From contig NZ_JAPYKH010000011.1 in NCBI RefSeq assembly GCF_029623345.1, positions 62,001 to 126,000 of the forward strand: a DNA stretch of 64,000 nt. Reading direction: 5' to 3'. Below are positions 48,238 to 57,346 of this stretch, piece by piece (the first letter of the stretch is position 1; each line of letters opens with the position of its first letter). The notes under the pieces are model-generated. The model was not told the DNA's origin. It searched no databases and saw only the letters and a list, made by a program, of their open reading frames with translations. The stretch comes from Sphingomonas phyllosphaerae (GTDB lineage Bacteria; Pseudomonadota; Alphaproteobacteria; Sphingomonadales; Sphingomonadaceae). A program made the translations under genes and the position numbers.

Positions 48238-48648
48238 ATGGCAGTGACCGATCCCCTGGGTGACCTGCTCACCCGCATCCGCAACGGCCAGCGCGCGCGC
48301 AAGGACAGCGTGCTGTCGCCCGCGTCGAAGCTGCGCGTCCGCGTGCTCGACGTGCTCCAGCGCGAAGGCTATATCCGCGGCTATTCCGAGGAAGAGCTCG
48401 CGCTCGGCAAGGGCACCTTCACGAAGGGCGTCCGCATCGAGCTCAAGTATTTCGAGGGCCAGCCCGCGATCAAGCACGTCGCGCGCGTCTCGAAGCCGGG
48501 CCGTCGCATCTACTCCGGCGCCACCGAGCTGCCGCGCGTGATGAACGGCCTGGGCATCACCATCGTGTCGACGCCGAAGGGCGTTCTGTCGGACGCCGAG
48601 GCGCGTGAGCAGAACGTTGGCGGCGAAGTGCTCGCGGAGGTGTTCTGA
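48238..48648 (+). CDS. rpsH: 30S ribosomal protein uS8
   Basis: 136 residues opening [20 protein letters not shown] after MA. The C-terminal [20 protein letters not shown] with the conserved STP(K/R)G and GGEVLAEVF is complete. uS8 is often the spc-operon repressor. The stop shares a base with rplF. Confidence 0.97.
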   Translation: MAVTDPLGDLLTRIRNGQRARKDSVLSPASKLRVRVLDVLQREGYIRGYSEEELALGKGTFTKGVRIELKYFEGQPAIKHVARVSKPGRRIYSGATELPRVMNGLGITIVSTPKGVLSDAEAREQNVGGEVLAEVF

Positions 48649-49181
48649 TGAGCCGCATCGGCAAGAAGGCGGTCCCGATCCCGTCGGGCGTCACCGCCAC
48701 CCGCAGCGGCAACGAGCTGTCGGTCAAGGGCCCCAAGGGTACCCTGACGATGCCGCTGTCCGACCTGATCAGCTACGACGTGCAGGGTGACTCGATCGGC
48801 GTGCAGCCGGCCAACGACACCAAGCGCGCGCGCGCCTTTTGGGGCATGCAGCGGACGCTGGTGCAGAACCTCGTCACCGGCGTGACCGAGGGCTTCACCA
48901 AGAAGCTGCTGATCACCGGCGTCGGCTACCGCGCCGCGGCGCAGGGGCGCAACCTGCGCCTGCAGCTCGGCTACAGCCACGACGTCAACATCGAGGTGCC
49001 CGAGGGCATCGAGGTGAAGACGCCGGACGCGACCACCGTCGAGATCAGCGGTGCGGACAAGCAGCGCGTCGGCCAGCTGGCCGCCGAGATCCGCCGCTGG
49101 CGTAAGCCCGAGCCGTACAAGGGCAAGGGCATCAAGTACGACGGTGAGTATATCTTCCGTAAGGAAGGGAAGAAGAAGTGA
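48648..49181 (+). CDS. rplF: 50S ribosomal protein uL6
   Basis: 177 residues opening [20 protein letters not shown]. It contains [20 protein letters not shown] and ends [20 protein letters not shown]. It lies near the GTPase centre. Its stop overlaps the GTG of rplR. Confidence 0.98.
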   Translation: MSRIGKKAVPIPSGVTATRSGNELSVKGPKGTLTMPLSDLISYDVQGDSIGVQPANDTKRARAFWGMQRTLVQNLVTGVTEGFTKKLLITGVGYRAAAQGRNLRLQLGYSHDVNIEVPEGIEVKTPDATTVEISGADKQRVGQLAAEIRRWRKPEPYKGKGIKYDGEYIFRKEGKKK

Positions 49182-49528
49182 CCAAGGGTCTTTCGCTTTT
49201 TGACAAGCGGCGCCGCCGCAACCGCACCGCGCTGCGCGCCCGTGCCGGCACGCGTCCGCGCCTGTCGGTACATCGCTCGGGCAAGCACATCTACGCCCAG
49301 GTCATCGACGACGCCAACGGCCACACCGTGGCCGCGGCCTCGACGCTGGCTGGACACGAGGGCAAGACCGCTACCGTGGCGGCTGCGACCGAGGTGGGCA
49401 AGCGCGTCGCCGAGGCGGCCAAGGCCGCCGGTGTCACGCAGGTCGTGTTCGACCGCGGTGGCTTCCTCTTTCACGGCCGGGTGAAGGCGCTGGCCGAGGC
49501 CGCGCGCGAAGCCGGACTGGAGTTCTAA
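49178..49528 (+). CDS. rplR: 50S ribosomal protein uL18
   Basis: 116 residues from GTG 49178. It contains [18 protein letters not shown] basic N-terminus ([20 protein letters not shown]) and [20 protein letters not shown]. It binds 5S rRNA with uL5. Confidence 0.97.
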   Translation: MTKGLSLFDKRRRRNRTALRARAGTRPRLSVHRSGKHIYAQVIDDANGHTVAAASTLAGHEGKTATVAAATEVGKRVAEAAKAAGVTQVVFDRGGFLFHGRVKALAEAAREAGLEF

Positions 49529-49531
49529 GAC

Positions 49532-50281
49532 ATGGCTGACGAGAACCAGCAGACCCCGGCGCCCGAGGGCGAGGCGCCCGCGGCAGCGGCTCCGGCGGCG
49601 TCGCACGACAACGGTCCCCCGCGCGGCGCGCGCGGCGGCCGTGGCGGCGGCGGTGGCCGCGGCGGCAACGATCGTGGCGGCAACCGTGGCCGTGACGGCA
49701 ACCGTGGCCGTCGCGACGATCGGCGCAACAACGACGACGGCGGCGAGGAGCTGATCGAGAAGCTCGTCCACATCAACCGCGTCTCGAAGACGGTGAAGGG
49801 TGGTAAGCGCTTCGGCTTCGCGGCGCTGGTCGTGGTGGGCGACGGCAAGGGCCGCGTCGGCTTCGGTCACGGCAAGGCGCGCGAGGTCCCCGAGGCGATC
49901 TCCAAGGCGACCGCCGCGGCCAAGAAGAAGATGGTCCGCGTGCCGCTCAAGGAAGGCCGCACGCTGCACCATGACGGCAACGGTCACTTCGGCGCGGGTC
50001 GGGTGACGCTGCGCTCGGCGCCGCAGGGCACCGGCATCATCGCCGGCGGACCGATGCGCGCGGTGTTCGAGAGCCTCGGCGTCGCCGACGTGGTGACCAA
50101 GTCGGTCGGCACCTCGAACCCGTACAACATGATTCGGGCGACCTTCGAGGCGCTGGGTACGCAGACCTCGCCGAAGGCGGTGGCGCAGCGTCGCGGCAAG
50201 AAGATCGCCGACCTGCTCGGCCGCGCGCACGGCGCGGACGCGGCGACCGCCGAGGCGGATGCCGCGGCAGTGGTGGAGTGA
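49532..50281 (+). CDS. rpsE: 30S ribosomal protein uS5 with Arg/Gly-rich N-terminal extension
   Basis: 249 residues, against about 167 in E. coli. Residues 1-30 are Ala/Pro/Glu-rich. Residues 31-70 are an RGG-like tract ([20 protein letters not shown]). The normal uS5 body starts near 73 ([20 protein letters not shown]), with the fidelity loop [20 protein letters not shown] and [20 protein letters not shown]. The tail is Ala-rich. The tract has the same very high GC3 as the rest of the gene, so it is read in this frame. Confidence 0.97.
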   Translation: MADENQQTPAPEGEAPAAAAPAASHDNGPPRGARGGRGGGGGRGGNDRGGNRGRDGNRGRRDDRRNNDDGGEELIEKLVHINRVSKTVKGGKRFGFAALVVVGDGKGRVGFGHGKAREVPEAISKATAAAKKKMVRVPLKEGRTLHHDGNGHFGAGRVTLRSAPQGTGIIAGGPMRAVFESLGVADVVTKSVGTSNPYNMIRATFEALGTQTSPKAVAQRRGKKIADLLGRAHGADAATAEADAAAVVE

Positions 50282-50286
50282 GCGAC

Positions 50287-50466
50287 ATGGCGACCATCAA
50301 GGTGAAGCAGACCGGTTCGCCGATCCGGCGGACCAAGGACCAGCGCGCGACGCTCGTCGGCCTGGGCCTCAACAAGATGCACCGCGTCGCGGAGCTGCAG
50401 GACAGCCCCGAGGTGCGCGGCATGATCCGCAAGGTGCAGCACATGGTCGAGGTGGTGGAGGGCTGA
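50287..50466 (+). CDS. rpmD: 50S ribosomal protein uL30
   Basis: 59 residues from ATG 50287 ([20 protein letters not shown]), the usual size; a GTG at 50278 would add three residues. It contains [21 protein letters not shown] strong terminator-like hairpin follows. Confidence 0.96.
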   Translation: MATIKVKQTGSPIRRTKDQRATLVGLGLNKMHRVAELQDSPEVRGMIRKVQHMVEVVEG

Positions 50467-50497
50467 GCCTTCCCCGCCTGACTAGTGACAAGACAAG

Positions 50498-50530
50498 GGA
50501 AGGGGGCTAACCGGCCCCCTTCCTGTTTTT
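50498..50530 (+). terminator. Intrinsic terminator between rpmD and rplO
   Basis: GGAAGGGGGC and GCCCCCTTCC form a perfect 10-bp stem with loop TAACCG, followed by TG and five T residues. The loop and closing bases (GGCTAACCGGCC) are identical to those of the hairpin at 46512. Only 33 bases remain before rplO. Confidence 0.65.
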
Positions 50531-50562
50531 CAGCGCGACAGAAGCGAAAGCGAGTGCATATC

Positions 50563-51096
50563 ATGAAGCTCAACGAACTCAGCGACAACCAGGGCGCCCG
50601 CCACCGCAAGATCCGCGTTGGCCGTGGCATCGGCTCGGGCAAGGGCAAGACCGGCGGCCGTGGCGTCAAGGGTCAGAAGAGCCGCGAGGGCGTCAGCATC
50701 GCCGGCTTTGAGGGCGGCCAGATGCCGCTCCACATGCGGCTGCCGAAGCGTGGCTTCAACAACATCTTCGCCAAGGATTATGCCACGGTGAACCTGGGCG
50801 AGATCCAGAAGGCGATCGAGTCGGGCAAGCTGACCGGCACGGATCTCGACCATGCGGCGCTCAAGGCCGCCGGCTTGGCGCGCGGCGGCAAGGACGGCGT
50901 GCGGCTGCTCGGCAAGGGCGAGCTGACCACCAAGCTCAACTTCACCGTTGCGGGCGTGTCGGCGTCGGCGCGCGAGGCGGTCGAGAAGCTCGGCGGCTCG
51001 GTGACAGTGCCGGAGGTCGTTGCGGCGGCCGACAAGCACAAGGCGAAGCACCGCACCGCGCAGACCGCGCGCAAGCAGGCGCAGACGCAGGCGTAA
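50563..51096 (+). CDS. rplO: 50S ribosomal protein uL15
   Basis: 177 residues from ATG 50563 ([20 protein letters not shown]). The Gly-rich segment [20 protein letters not shown] and [17 protein letters not shown] are characteristic. The last 20 residues are an Ala/Lys/Gln tail. The earlier in-frame start at 50485 lies inside the terminator and was rejected. Confidence 0.97.
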   Translation: MKLNELSDNQGARHRKIRVGRGIGSGKGKTGGRGVKGQKSREGVSIAGFEGGQMPLHMRLPKRGFNNIFAKDYATVNLGEIQKAIESGKLTGTDLDHAALKAAGLARGGKDGVRLLGKGELTTKLNFTVAGVSASAREAVEKLGGSVTVPEVVAAADKHKAKHRTAQTARKQAQTQA

Positions 51097-51116
51097 GCCG
51101 CTCCGCTGACCCTGTC

Positions 51117-51212
51117 CGTCATCCCGGGCGTGCCCGGGGATCCATGCCGACGCGCCTGCAACGTCAGTTGTCGCTCGTGGCGAGATCGATCCCGGATCAG
51201 GCCGGGATGACG
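51117..51212. repeat. REPIN-like paired palindrome, 96 bp, between rplO and secY
   Basis: Starts CGTCATCCCGGGCGTGCCCG and ends CGGATCAGGCCGGGATGACG. The inner spacer contains AACGTCAGTTG. Same length and termini as the copy at 32221. Confidence 0.8.
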
Positions 51213-51264
51213 GACGGGGGGCGATGCATGATGCTCGCGCCGCGCCTGATCCGGTCAGACCGGG

Positions 51265-51293
51265 TTAGACAAGGCGCCTGATGCGCCTATATG
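51265..51293 (+). promoter_or_regulatory. Candidate secY-adk promoter
   Basis: TTAGAC (51265) and TATATG (51288) have a 17-base spacer in the gap after the REP doublet. GGCGC-CTGAT-GCGCC lies between the boxes. Confidence 0.4.
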
Positions 51294-51352
51294 AGCGGCG
51301 GGGCGGTCCAAACGCATCCCGCCGTTCTTCGTTTCCAGGATACACCGATACG

Positions 51353-52699
51353 ATGGCATCCGCAGCCGACCAGATGGCGCAGAGCATCAGCCTCGCGAAA
51401 TTCGCGCAGGCGACCGACCTCAAGAAAAGGCTTTGGTTTACGATCGGTGCGCTGATCGTCTTCCGACTGCTGAGCTACGTGCCGCTCCCCGGAATCGACC
51501 CGACCCAGCTTGGCGTGCTCGCCGAGCGGATGAAGGGCGGCGTGCTCGATTTCTTCAACACCTTCTCGGGCGGGTCGCTGTCGCGCGCGTCGCTGATCGC
51601 GCTGGGGGTGATGCCGTACATCACCGCCTCGATCGTGGTGCAGCTCGCCACCTCGCTGAGCCCGCAGCTCGCCGCGATCAAGAAGGAAGGCGAATCGGGG
51701 CGCAAGAAGCTCAACCAGTACACCCGCTACGGCACGGTCGCGCTGACCGCGGTGCAGGGCTATTTCATCGCGCGCGGGCTCGAGGCCGGCGGCGCGGTGA
51801 TCGAGCCGGGCATGGTGTTCCGCGTCGGCGCGGTGATCTCGCTGATCGGCGGCACGATGTTCCTGATGTGGCTGGGCGAGCAGATCACCAGCCGCGGCAT
51901 CGGAAACGGCGTCTCGCTAATCATCATGGCGGGTATCGTCGCGCATCTGCCGACCACGCTGGTCAACCTGCTCGAGGGCGGCCGCTCGGGTTCGATGAAC
52001 CCGATCTCGGTGGTGCTGATCATCGCGGTAGTGGCGGGCCTGATCCTGCTGATCTGCTTCATGGAGCGCGCGCAGCGCCGCATCCTGATCCAATATCCCA
52101 AGCGCCAGACCCAGCGCGGCATGCAGGCGGATCGCAGCCACCTGCCGCTCAAGATCAACACCGCGGGCGTGATCCCGCCGATCTTCGCCTCGTCGCTGCT
52201 GCTGCTGCCGCTGACGATCACGCAGTTCGCGGGCAACCGAGTCTCGGGCGAGAGCCGCTTCGGCGACATCCTGATCGGGCTGAACCAATACCTCCAGCAC
52301 GGCTCGCCGGTGTACATGGCGCTCTATGCCGCGGGCATCATCTTCTTCTCCTTCTTCTACACCGCGGTGGTGTTCAACCCGGAGGAGACGGCGGAGAACC
52401 TCAAGCGCTACGGCGGCTTCATTCCGGGCATCCGCCCCGGCAAGAACACCGAGAGCTATTTCGACTATGTGCTGACCCGGATCACGGTGATCGGCGCGGC
52501 CTATCTGACGTTCATCTGCGTCGTACCCGAGTATCTGGTGTCGGCGCTGTCGATCCCCTTCTATCTCGGCGGCACCAGCCTGTTGATCGTGGTCAACGTG
52601 ACGATGGACACCGTCACGCAGATCCAGTCGCACCTGCTGGCGCACCAATATGGTGACCTGATCAAGAAGGCGAAACTGAAGGGCGCGCGCCGCCGCTAA
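51353..52699 (+). CDS. secY: Preprotein translocase subunit SecY
   Basis: 448 residues from ATG 51353 with ten membrane helices. It contains LLSYVPLPGIDPTQLGVLAE, the plug region SGGSLSRASLIALGVMPYIT, and KINTAGVIPPIFASSLLLLP. It forms the SecYEG channel. The in-frame ATG at 51281 overlaps the promoter and was rejected. Confidence 0.97.
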   Translation: MASAADQMAQSISLAKFAQATDLKKRLWFTIGALIVFRLLSYVPLPGIDPTQLGVLAERMKGGVLDFFNTFSGGSLSRASLIALGVMPYITASIVVQLATSLSPQLAAIKKEGESGRKKLNQYTRYGTVALTAVQGYFIARGLEAGGAVIEPGMVFRVGAVISLIGGTMFLMWLGEQITSRGIGNGVSLIIMAGIVAHLPTTLVNLLEGGRSGSMNPISVVLIIAVVAGLILLICFMERAQRRILIQYPKRQTQRGMQADRSHLPLKINTAGVIPPIFASSLLLLPLTITQFAGNRVSGESRFGDILIGLNQYLQHGSPVYMALYAAGIIFFSFFYTAVVFNPEETAENLKRYGGFIPGIRPGKNTESYFDYVLTRITVIGAAYLTFICVVPEYLVSALSIPFYLGGTSLLIVVNVTMDTVTQIQSHLLAHQYGDLIKKAKLKGARRR

Positions 52700-52740
52700 A
52701 ACGCGGGGCGCGGGACGACGCGACAGGGAGGCGTTATCTC

Positions 52741-53388
52741 GTGAACATCATTCTGCTGGGGCCGCCGGGGGCGGGCAAGGGCACCCAGGCGCAGCGGCTG
52801 GTCGAGGAGCGCGGCATGGTCCAGCTCTCCACCGGCGACATGCTGCGCGCCGCGGTGAAGGCGGGAACCCCGGTGGGGCTCCAGGCCAAAGCGGTGATGG
52901 AGGCGGGCGAGCTTGTCTCGGACGCGATCGTCTCGGCGCTGATCGGCGAGCGGATGGACGCGGGCACCGGCACCGGCGCAATCTTCGACGGCTATCCGCG
53001 CACCGCCGCCCAGGCCGACGCGCTCGACCTGCTGCTGGACGAGCGCGGCCAGACGCTCGACCATGTCATCGAGCTCGAGGTGAATGAGGACGCGCTCGTC
53101 GAACGGATCGTTGGTCGCTTCACCTGTGCGGTCTGCGGGACCGGCTATCACGACACGTTCAAGCGGCCCAAGGTCGAGAATGTCTGCGACGTCTGCGGCG
53201 CGAGCGAGTTCAAGCGTCGCCCCGACGATAATGAGCAGACGGTGCGGACTCGCATGGCAGAGTATCGCGCCAAGACCGCGCCGATCATCCCGATCTATGA
53301 GTCGCGCGGGCTGGTGCGCCGTGTCGACGGCATGGCCGAGATCGGCCAGGTCACCGCGGCGATCGAGTCGATCCTCGGCGGTCGCTGA
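52741..53388 (+). CDS. adk: Adenylate kinase, zinc-type
   Basis: 215 residues from GTG 52741. The P-loop is GPPGAGKGTQAQRL at 7-20. GYPRTAAQADAL follows. The LID has two Cys pairs (FTCAVCGTGYHDTF near 127 and VCDVCGASEF near 147), a structural zinc site. It interconverts ATP, ADP and AMP. The usual position after secY is kept. Confidence 0.97.
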   Translation: MNIILLGPPGAGKGTQAQRLVEERGMVQLSTGDMLRAAVKAGTPVGLQAKAVMEAGELVSDAIVSALIGERMDAGTGTGAIFDGYPRTAAQADALDLLLDERGQTLDHVIELEVNEDALVERIVGRFTCAVCGTGYHDTFKRPKVENVCDVCGASEFKRRPDDNEQTVRTRMAEYRAKTAPIIPIYESRGLVRRVDGMAEIGQVTAAIESILGGR

Positions 53389-53563
53389 GGCGCGGGGCGG
53401 CGGGCGCACGGCGCGCGGCGAGTACGATCGCCGCGCTGCCTGCCAGCACCGCCGCAACCATCGCACCGACCGCGAGCAGCCCCGCGGGCGTGACCTCCAC
53501 CGCCGCTTGCGCACGCAGATGCGACGTCTCGAACGAGGCGTAGGCGCGCTGAAGTTCCTCCAT
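53351..53563 (-). CDS. Possible small membrane protein opposite the adk 3' end
   Basis: 70 residues. An amphipathic start (MEELQRAYASFETSHLRAQA) leads to one membrane helix (GLLAVGAMVAAVLAGSAAIV) and a basic tail. GC at third positions is high, as in real genes here. It overlaps adk by 38 bases in a convergent way, and the ribosome site is weak. No family is recognised. Confidence 0.4.
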   Translation of the reverse strand: MEELQRAYASFETSHLRAQAAVEVTPAGLLAVGAMVAAVLAGSAAIVLAARRAPAAPRLSDRRGSTRSPR

Positions 53564-53798
53564 CCCGGATCAACGCATCGACGCGCGGTGGGATGCGCGG
53601 GTGCGTACGACGTCCTGCCCCGTAGCGGCGACGCCTGGCCTATGCGGTCGTATTATCACATACATGACCGAAAGTTCATGCGGCTGACACGCTGCGGCAG
53701 CGCCGCGGTGGGTAGGAAGCGGGCACGGGCAGCGATGGTCGCCGCCCGATCGCCGAAGACAATACGAACTCGTCACCTTCTCTCCCGGTGGTGACGAG

Positions 53799-53829
53799 GC
53801 CGGCGGAGGGTTCCCTGTCCTCCGCCGGC
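53799..53829. terminator. Perfect 11-bp hairpin
   Basis: GCCGGCGGAGG and CCTCCGCCGGC pair around a 9-base loop, followed by TCTTCGCGTGTTT. It is about 410 bases beyond the adk stop, so which transcript it would end is unclear. Confidence 0.4.
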
Positions 53830-53893
53830 TCTTCGCGTGTTTGGCAGACGCCGTCGCGGTGCGACCCGCTCGGTTCGTCATTCTCCCGACAGC

Positions 53894-53989
53894 CGTCATC
53901 CTGAACTCGTTGCAGGATTCACCGCTCCGCCGGTATCGCGGCGCGTGGGTAAGCGGCACCGTGGATCCTGAAACGAGCTCAGGATGACG
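53894..53989. repeat. REPIN-like paired palindrome, 96 bp
   Basis: Starts CGTCATCCTGAACTCGTTGC and ends TGAAACGAGCTCAGGATGACG-like (last 20: GAAACGAGCTCAGGATGACG). It belongs to the same subfamily as 9944 and 63301. Confidence 0.8.
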
Positions 53990-54089
53990 ACCGGGGCCAG
54001 GGGTGGCTTGCGGCCCATGGTCGTGGTTCGCGCCCGCGCCCAGCACTAGCGCTCTGGCTCCAACGCCCGCGATGCGCCACACCTGCGGC

Positions 54090-54335
54090 ATGGACGCCGT
54101 GACCCTCTTCGGCCTGTTCGCCGTCACCTTCATGCTATTGTGCTATATGATGGAGGAGCGCGCGCCGTTTTGGACGCTTCTGTTCGCCTTGGGATGCCTG
54201 ATGGGCTCCGCGTACGGCTTTCTCCAGGGCGCGTGGCCGTTCGGGCTGGTCGAGCTCGCCTGGGTCGTCGTAGCGCTCCGCAAATGGGCCGCGTTGCGGC
54301 GCTTGGCGCGGCGCGACTCGGAACCGCTTGCTTGA
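54090..54335 (+). CDS. Small membrane protein upstream of the alpha operon
   Basis: 81 residues, mostly hydrophobic: three helices (VTLFGLFAVTFMLLCYMMEE, FWTLLFALGCLMGSAYGFLQ, FGLVELAWVVVALRKWAALR) and a basic tail. The internal AYGFLQGAWPFGLVE motif suggests a conserved family, but no function is known to me. ATG 54090 is chosen because upstream ATGs give an unrelated Pro/Ser-rich lead. Its 3' end overlaps the rpsM promoter region. Confidence 0.6.
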   Translation: MDAVTLFGLFAVTFMLLCYMMEERAPFWTLLFALGCLMGSAYGFLQGAWPFGLVELAWVVVALRKWAALRRLARRDSEPLA

Positions 54336-54359
54336 CAGTGCGTTCCCGCGCCCTTATCC
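54332..54359 (+). promoter_or_regulatory. Promoter of the alpha operon (rpsM-rpsK-rpoA-rplQ)
   Basis: A perfect TTGACA (54332) and TTATCC (54354) are 16 bases apart. The -35 box overlaps the stop of the small membrane protein gene. A leader of about 160 bases precedes rpsM. Confidence 0.55.
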
Positions 54360-54527
54360 GCCCTTCCTTCCAACCTCTCACTCGTCGGCGTCGCACTCGT
54401 GCGCACGTCGCGTTTCCTGCGTTCGGCGGGGAGCGACTCGGGCAGGCGGGGGCGCGGAAGGCAATGCGTTGAGATGGGATGCGTGCAGCCATGCCGCTTC
54501 CCGTGGAGCACAGGAGACACATAGCAC

Positions 54528-54896
54528 ATGGCACGTATCGCGGGTGTTAACATCCCGACCAACAAGCGCGTGGTGATCGCGCTGACCTACATCCACGGCA
54601 TCGGTCCGGCCAAGGCCAAGGAACTGACCGAGAAGCTGAACATCACGCCGGAGCGGCGCGTGCAGGACCTGACCGATCAGGAAGTGCTGCAGATTCGCGA
54701 GGCGATCGATGCCGGCTACACCGTCGAGGGCGATCTTCGTCGCGAGACCGCGATGAACATCAAGCGCCTGATGGACCTCGCCTGCTACCGCGGCCTGCGT
54801 CACCGCAAGGGCCTGCCGGTCCGCGGCCAGCGCACGCACACCAACGCGCGCACCCGCAAGGGCAAGGCGAAGCCGATCGCGGGCAAGAAGAAGTAA
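54528..54896 (+). CDS. rpsM: 30S ribosomal protein uS13
   Basis: 122 residues opening [20 protein letters not shown]. It contains [13 protein letters not shown] and ends with the basic tRNA-contact tail ([20 protein letters not shown]). It forms intersubunit bridges. CAGGAGACAC precedes the ATG. Confidence 0.98.
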   Translation: MARIAGVNIPTNKRVVIALTYIHGIGPAKAKELTEKLNITPERRVQDLTDQEVLQIREAIDAGYTVEGDLRRETAMNIKRLMDLACYRGLRHRKGLPVRGQRTHTNARTRKGKAKPIAGKKK

Positions 54897-55001
54897 GAAA
54901 ATCGTCCGGGGGACGGTTCTCATCTTCTTCTCCGCCGGAGGCGGGCGCGAGGCTGACAGCCCGCCGGCCTCCGTCTTGGAAATACTGGTCAGGAACACCA
55001 T

Positions 55002-55391
55002 ATGGCTCAGGCACCGCAGCGCATTCGCCGGCGCGAACGCAAGAACATCACCGCGGGCGTCGCTCACGTGAACGCCAGTTTCAACAACACCATGATCACC
55101 ATCACCGACGCGCAGGGCAACGCCATCAGCTGGTCGTCCGCGGGCATGATGGGGTTCAAGGGCAGCCGCAAGTCGACCCCTTATGCGGCGCAGGTCGCGG
55201 CCGAGGACGCGGGCAAGAAGGCCGCCGAGCACGGCGTCCGCACGCTCGAGGTCGAGGTCAAGGGTCCGGGTTCGGGCCGCGAGTCGGCGCTGCGCGCGCT
55301 GCAGGCGGTCGGTTTCCAGATCACGTCGATCCGCGACGTGACCTCGATCCCGCACAACGGCGTGCGTCCGTCGAAGCGGCGTCGCGTCTGA
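55002..55391 (+). CDS. rpsK: 30S ribosomal protein uS11
   Basis: 129 residues. It contains [20 protein letters not shown] and [20 protein letters not shown], and ends [11 protein letters not shown]. It lines the platform near the E site. The 105-base gap to rpsM holds no ORF. Confidence 0.98.
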   Translation: MAQAPQRIRRRERKNITAGVAHVNASFNNTMITITDAQGNAISWSSAGMMGFKGSRKSTPYAAQVAAEDAGKKAAEHGVRTLEVEVKGPGSGRESALRALQAVGFQITSIRDVTSIPHNGVRPSKRRRV

Positions 55392-55483
55392 TCTGATGTT
55401 CTTCGCGTGGCCGCTGACGAGCGGCTGCGTCCATTACCCGGTCGGCGCCCGCCAGCGCCGGCCCAACCCCAGGGGACGAGAGC

Positions 55484-56548
55484 TTGTCTGTCAACGCAAA
55501 GAACTGGCAAGAACTGAAGAAGCCCAACCAGCTCGAGAAGAAGAGCGGTGACGGCAAGCGCAAGGCGACCTTCGTCGCCGAGCCGCTGGAGCGTGGCTTC
55601 GGGCTGACGCTGGGCAACGCGCTGCGCCGCGTCCTGCTCTCCTCGCTGCAGGGTGCCGCGGTGACCTCGATCAAGATCGAGAACGTGCTGCACGAGTTCA
55701 GTTCGCTCGCGGGCGTGCGCGAGGACGTCACCGACATCGTCCTCAACGTCAAGCAGATCGCGATCCGCATGCAGGGCGAGGGGCCGAAGCGCCTCCAGCT
55801 CTCCGCAACGGGCCCGTCCGAGGTCAAGGCGGGCGACATCGCGGTGTCGGGCGACATCGAGGTGATGAACCCCGAGCTGGTGATCTGCCATCTCGACGAG
55901 GGCGCGACGCTCAACATGGAGCTCACCGCCGACGTCGGTAAGGGTTATGTCGCCGCGGTCAACAACCGCCCGGCCGACGCGCCGATCGGCCTCATCCCGG
56001 TCGACGCGCTCTACTCGCCGGTGCGCCAGGTGTCGTACAAGGTCGACCCGACCCGCGTCGGGCAGGACCTCGACTATGACAAGCTGACGCTGACGATCGA
56101 GACCGACGGCACCGTCACCCCCGAGGACGCGGTGGGCTATGCCGGCCGCATCCTGCAGGACCAATTGGCGCTGTTCGTCCACTTCGACGATTCGTCGGTC
56201 ACGCGCTCGGCCCCGGTCGGCGTCGCGGCCCCGGCGGCGTCGGGCGGCGAGGTCGCGAGCGACACCGCTCAGATCAACCGCTACCTGCTCAAGAAGGTCG
56301 ACGAACTCGAGCTCTCGGTTCGTTCGGCCAACTGCCTCAAGAACGACAACATCATCTATATCGGTGATCTCGTCGGCAAGACCGAGGCGGAGATGCTGCG
56401 GACCCCGAACTTCGGGCGCAAGTCGCTCAACGAGATCAAGGAAGTGCTCTCGTCGATGGGGCTGCGGCTGGGCATGGAGATCCCCGGCTGGCCGCCCGAG
56501 AACATCGAGGAAGTCGCCAAGAAGCTCGAGCAGGAGATCATGGGCTGA
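55484..56548 (+). CDS. rpoA: DNA-directed RNA polymerase subunit alpha
   Basis: 354 residues from TTG 55484 with AGGGGA seven bases upstream. The conserved alphaproteobacterial start [20 protein letters not shown] follows directly, and no ATG or GTG is available before the body. The N-terminal assembly domain has [21 protein letters not shown] linker near 240-255 ([13 protein letters not shown]) leads to the C-terminal DNA-binding domain [20 protein letters not shown] and [13 protein letters not shown]. Confidence 0.97.
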   Translation: MSVNAKNWQELKKPNQLEKKSGDGKRKATFVAEPLERGFGLTLGNALRRVLLSSLQGAAVTSIKIENVLHEFSSLAGVREDVTDIVLNVKQIAIRMQGEGPKRLQLSATGPSEVKAGDIAVSGDIEVMNPELVICHLDEGATLNMELTADVGKGYVAAVNNRPADAPIGLIPVDALYSPVRQVSYKVDPTRVGQDLDYDKLTLTIETDGTVTPEDAVGYAGRILQDQLALFVHFDDSSVTRSAPVGVAAPAASGGEVASDTAQINRYLLKKVDELELSVRSANCLKNDNIIYIGDLVGKTEAEMLRTPNFGRKSLNEIKEVLSSMGLRLGMEIPGWPPENIEEVAKKLEQEIMG

Positions 56549-56598
56549 TCCGCTCGCGCATAGCGTGAGCTATGCGCGAAAGGAATAGCCTTGGCCGG

Positions 56599-56644
56599 CG
56601 GGTGCCGCGTCCGGCACCCGACCGACGCCGCGGCTGAGCCGCGG
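56599..56644 (+). other. Two tandem hairpins after rpoA
   Basis: CGGGTGCCG-CGTC-CGGCACCCG (56599-56620, 9 bp) is followed by CCGCGGC-TGA-GCCGCGG (56628-56644, 7 bp). There is no T-tract. These could attenuate transcription or protect the rpoA 3' end. Confidence 0.5.
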
Positions 56645-56740
56645 TGCCACCCGGTCTCCTATATCATAGAGGCTCCTGCAGGAGTGACGTGACAACGGTG
56701 GGCTCAAACGTCCCCACCAGGCCCGGGGTACCTGAGGGCA

Positions 56741-56765
56741 CCCATCGAAGCGCGACTTCGATGGG
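56741..56765 (+). other. Perfect hairpin in the rplQ leader
   Basis: CCCATCGAAG and CTTCGATGGG form a 10-bp stem with loop CGCGA, 39 bases before the rplQ ATG. With the tandem hairpins upstream, the rpoA-rplQ gap of 256 bases is unusually structured. Confidence 0.5.
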
Positions 56766-56804
56766 ACCCGCTCACGGCCCCCTGACGAACGAAAGGAAAG
56801 ACCC

Positions 56805-57227
56805 ATGCGTCATAGAGTTGGCGGTCGTAAGCTGCAGCGTACCTCGGCCCATCGCCAGGCACTGTTCCGCAACATGTCGGCCGCGCTGATCAAGCATGAG
56901 CAGATCACCACTACCGTCGCCAAGGCGAAGGAGCTGCGCCCCTACATCGAGAAGCTGATCACGCTCGGCAAGAAGGGCGGCCTCAGCAACCGTCGTCTCG
57001 CCCACGCGCGGCTGCTCGACGACGCGCAGCTGGTGAAGCTGTTCGACGTGCTCGCGCCGCGCTACGCGTCGCGCAACGGCGGCTACACCCGCGTCATCAA
57101 GGCCGGCCTCCGCGCCTCGGACGCGTCGCCGATGGCGATCATCGAGTTCGTCGACCGCGACGTCGCCGCCAAGGGCCAGGATTCGGGTCCGGTGATGACC
57201 GACGAGGATTTCGACGTCGCCGCCTGA
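56805..57227 (+). CDS. rplQ: 50S ribosomal protein bL17
   Basis: 140 residues opening [20 protein letters not shown]. It contains [20 protein letters not shown] and [20 protein letters not shown], and has a short acidic tail. It sits at the exit tunnel. CGAAAGGAAAG precedes the ATG. It is the last gene of the alpha operon. Confidence 0.98.
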   Translation: MRHRVGGRKLQRTSAHRQALFRNMSAALIKHEQITTTVAKAKELRPYIEKLITLGKKGGLSNRRLAHARLLDDAQLVKLFDVLAPRYASRNGGYTRVIKAGLRASDASPMAIIEFVDRDVAAKGQDSGPVMTDEDFDVAA

Positions 57228-57254
57228 TCCAGGCGCGCCGCGAGGCTGACAGCA

Positions 57255-57292
57255 GGGCCGTCCCGGGAAGCCGGGGCGGCCCTTCTGCCGTT
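57255..57292 (+). terminator. Terminator after rplQ
   Basis: GGGCCGTCCCGG pairs with CCGGGGCGGCCC around GAAG with one mismatch, followed by TTCTGCCGTTT. It closes the ribosomal cluster before valS. Confidence 0.6.
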
Positions 57293-57346
57293 TAAGGCCG
57301 CGTCGCGCCCTTTCCTTTTGGCGCGACGCGGGATAGCCGCCGAGCC

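Larger units (their letters stand above)
53564..54089. other. 526-base gap after adk
   Basis: No convincing gene. It holds, in order: an AT-richer stretch around 53640-53690, a hairpin at 53799-53829, a REP doublet at 53894-53989, and the region just upstream of the small membrane protein gene. Confidence 0.6.

Noticed and set aside
56644..56889. 81-residue ORF across the rpoA-rplQ spacer
   Set aside because: It overlaps hairpins and the rplQ start, has no ribosome site and no conserved features.
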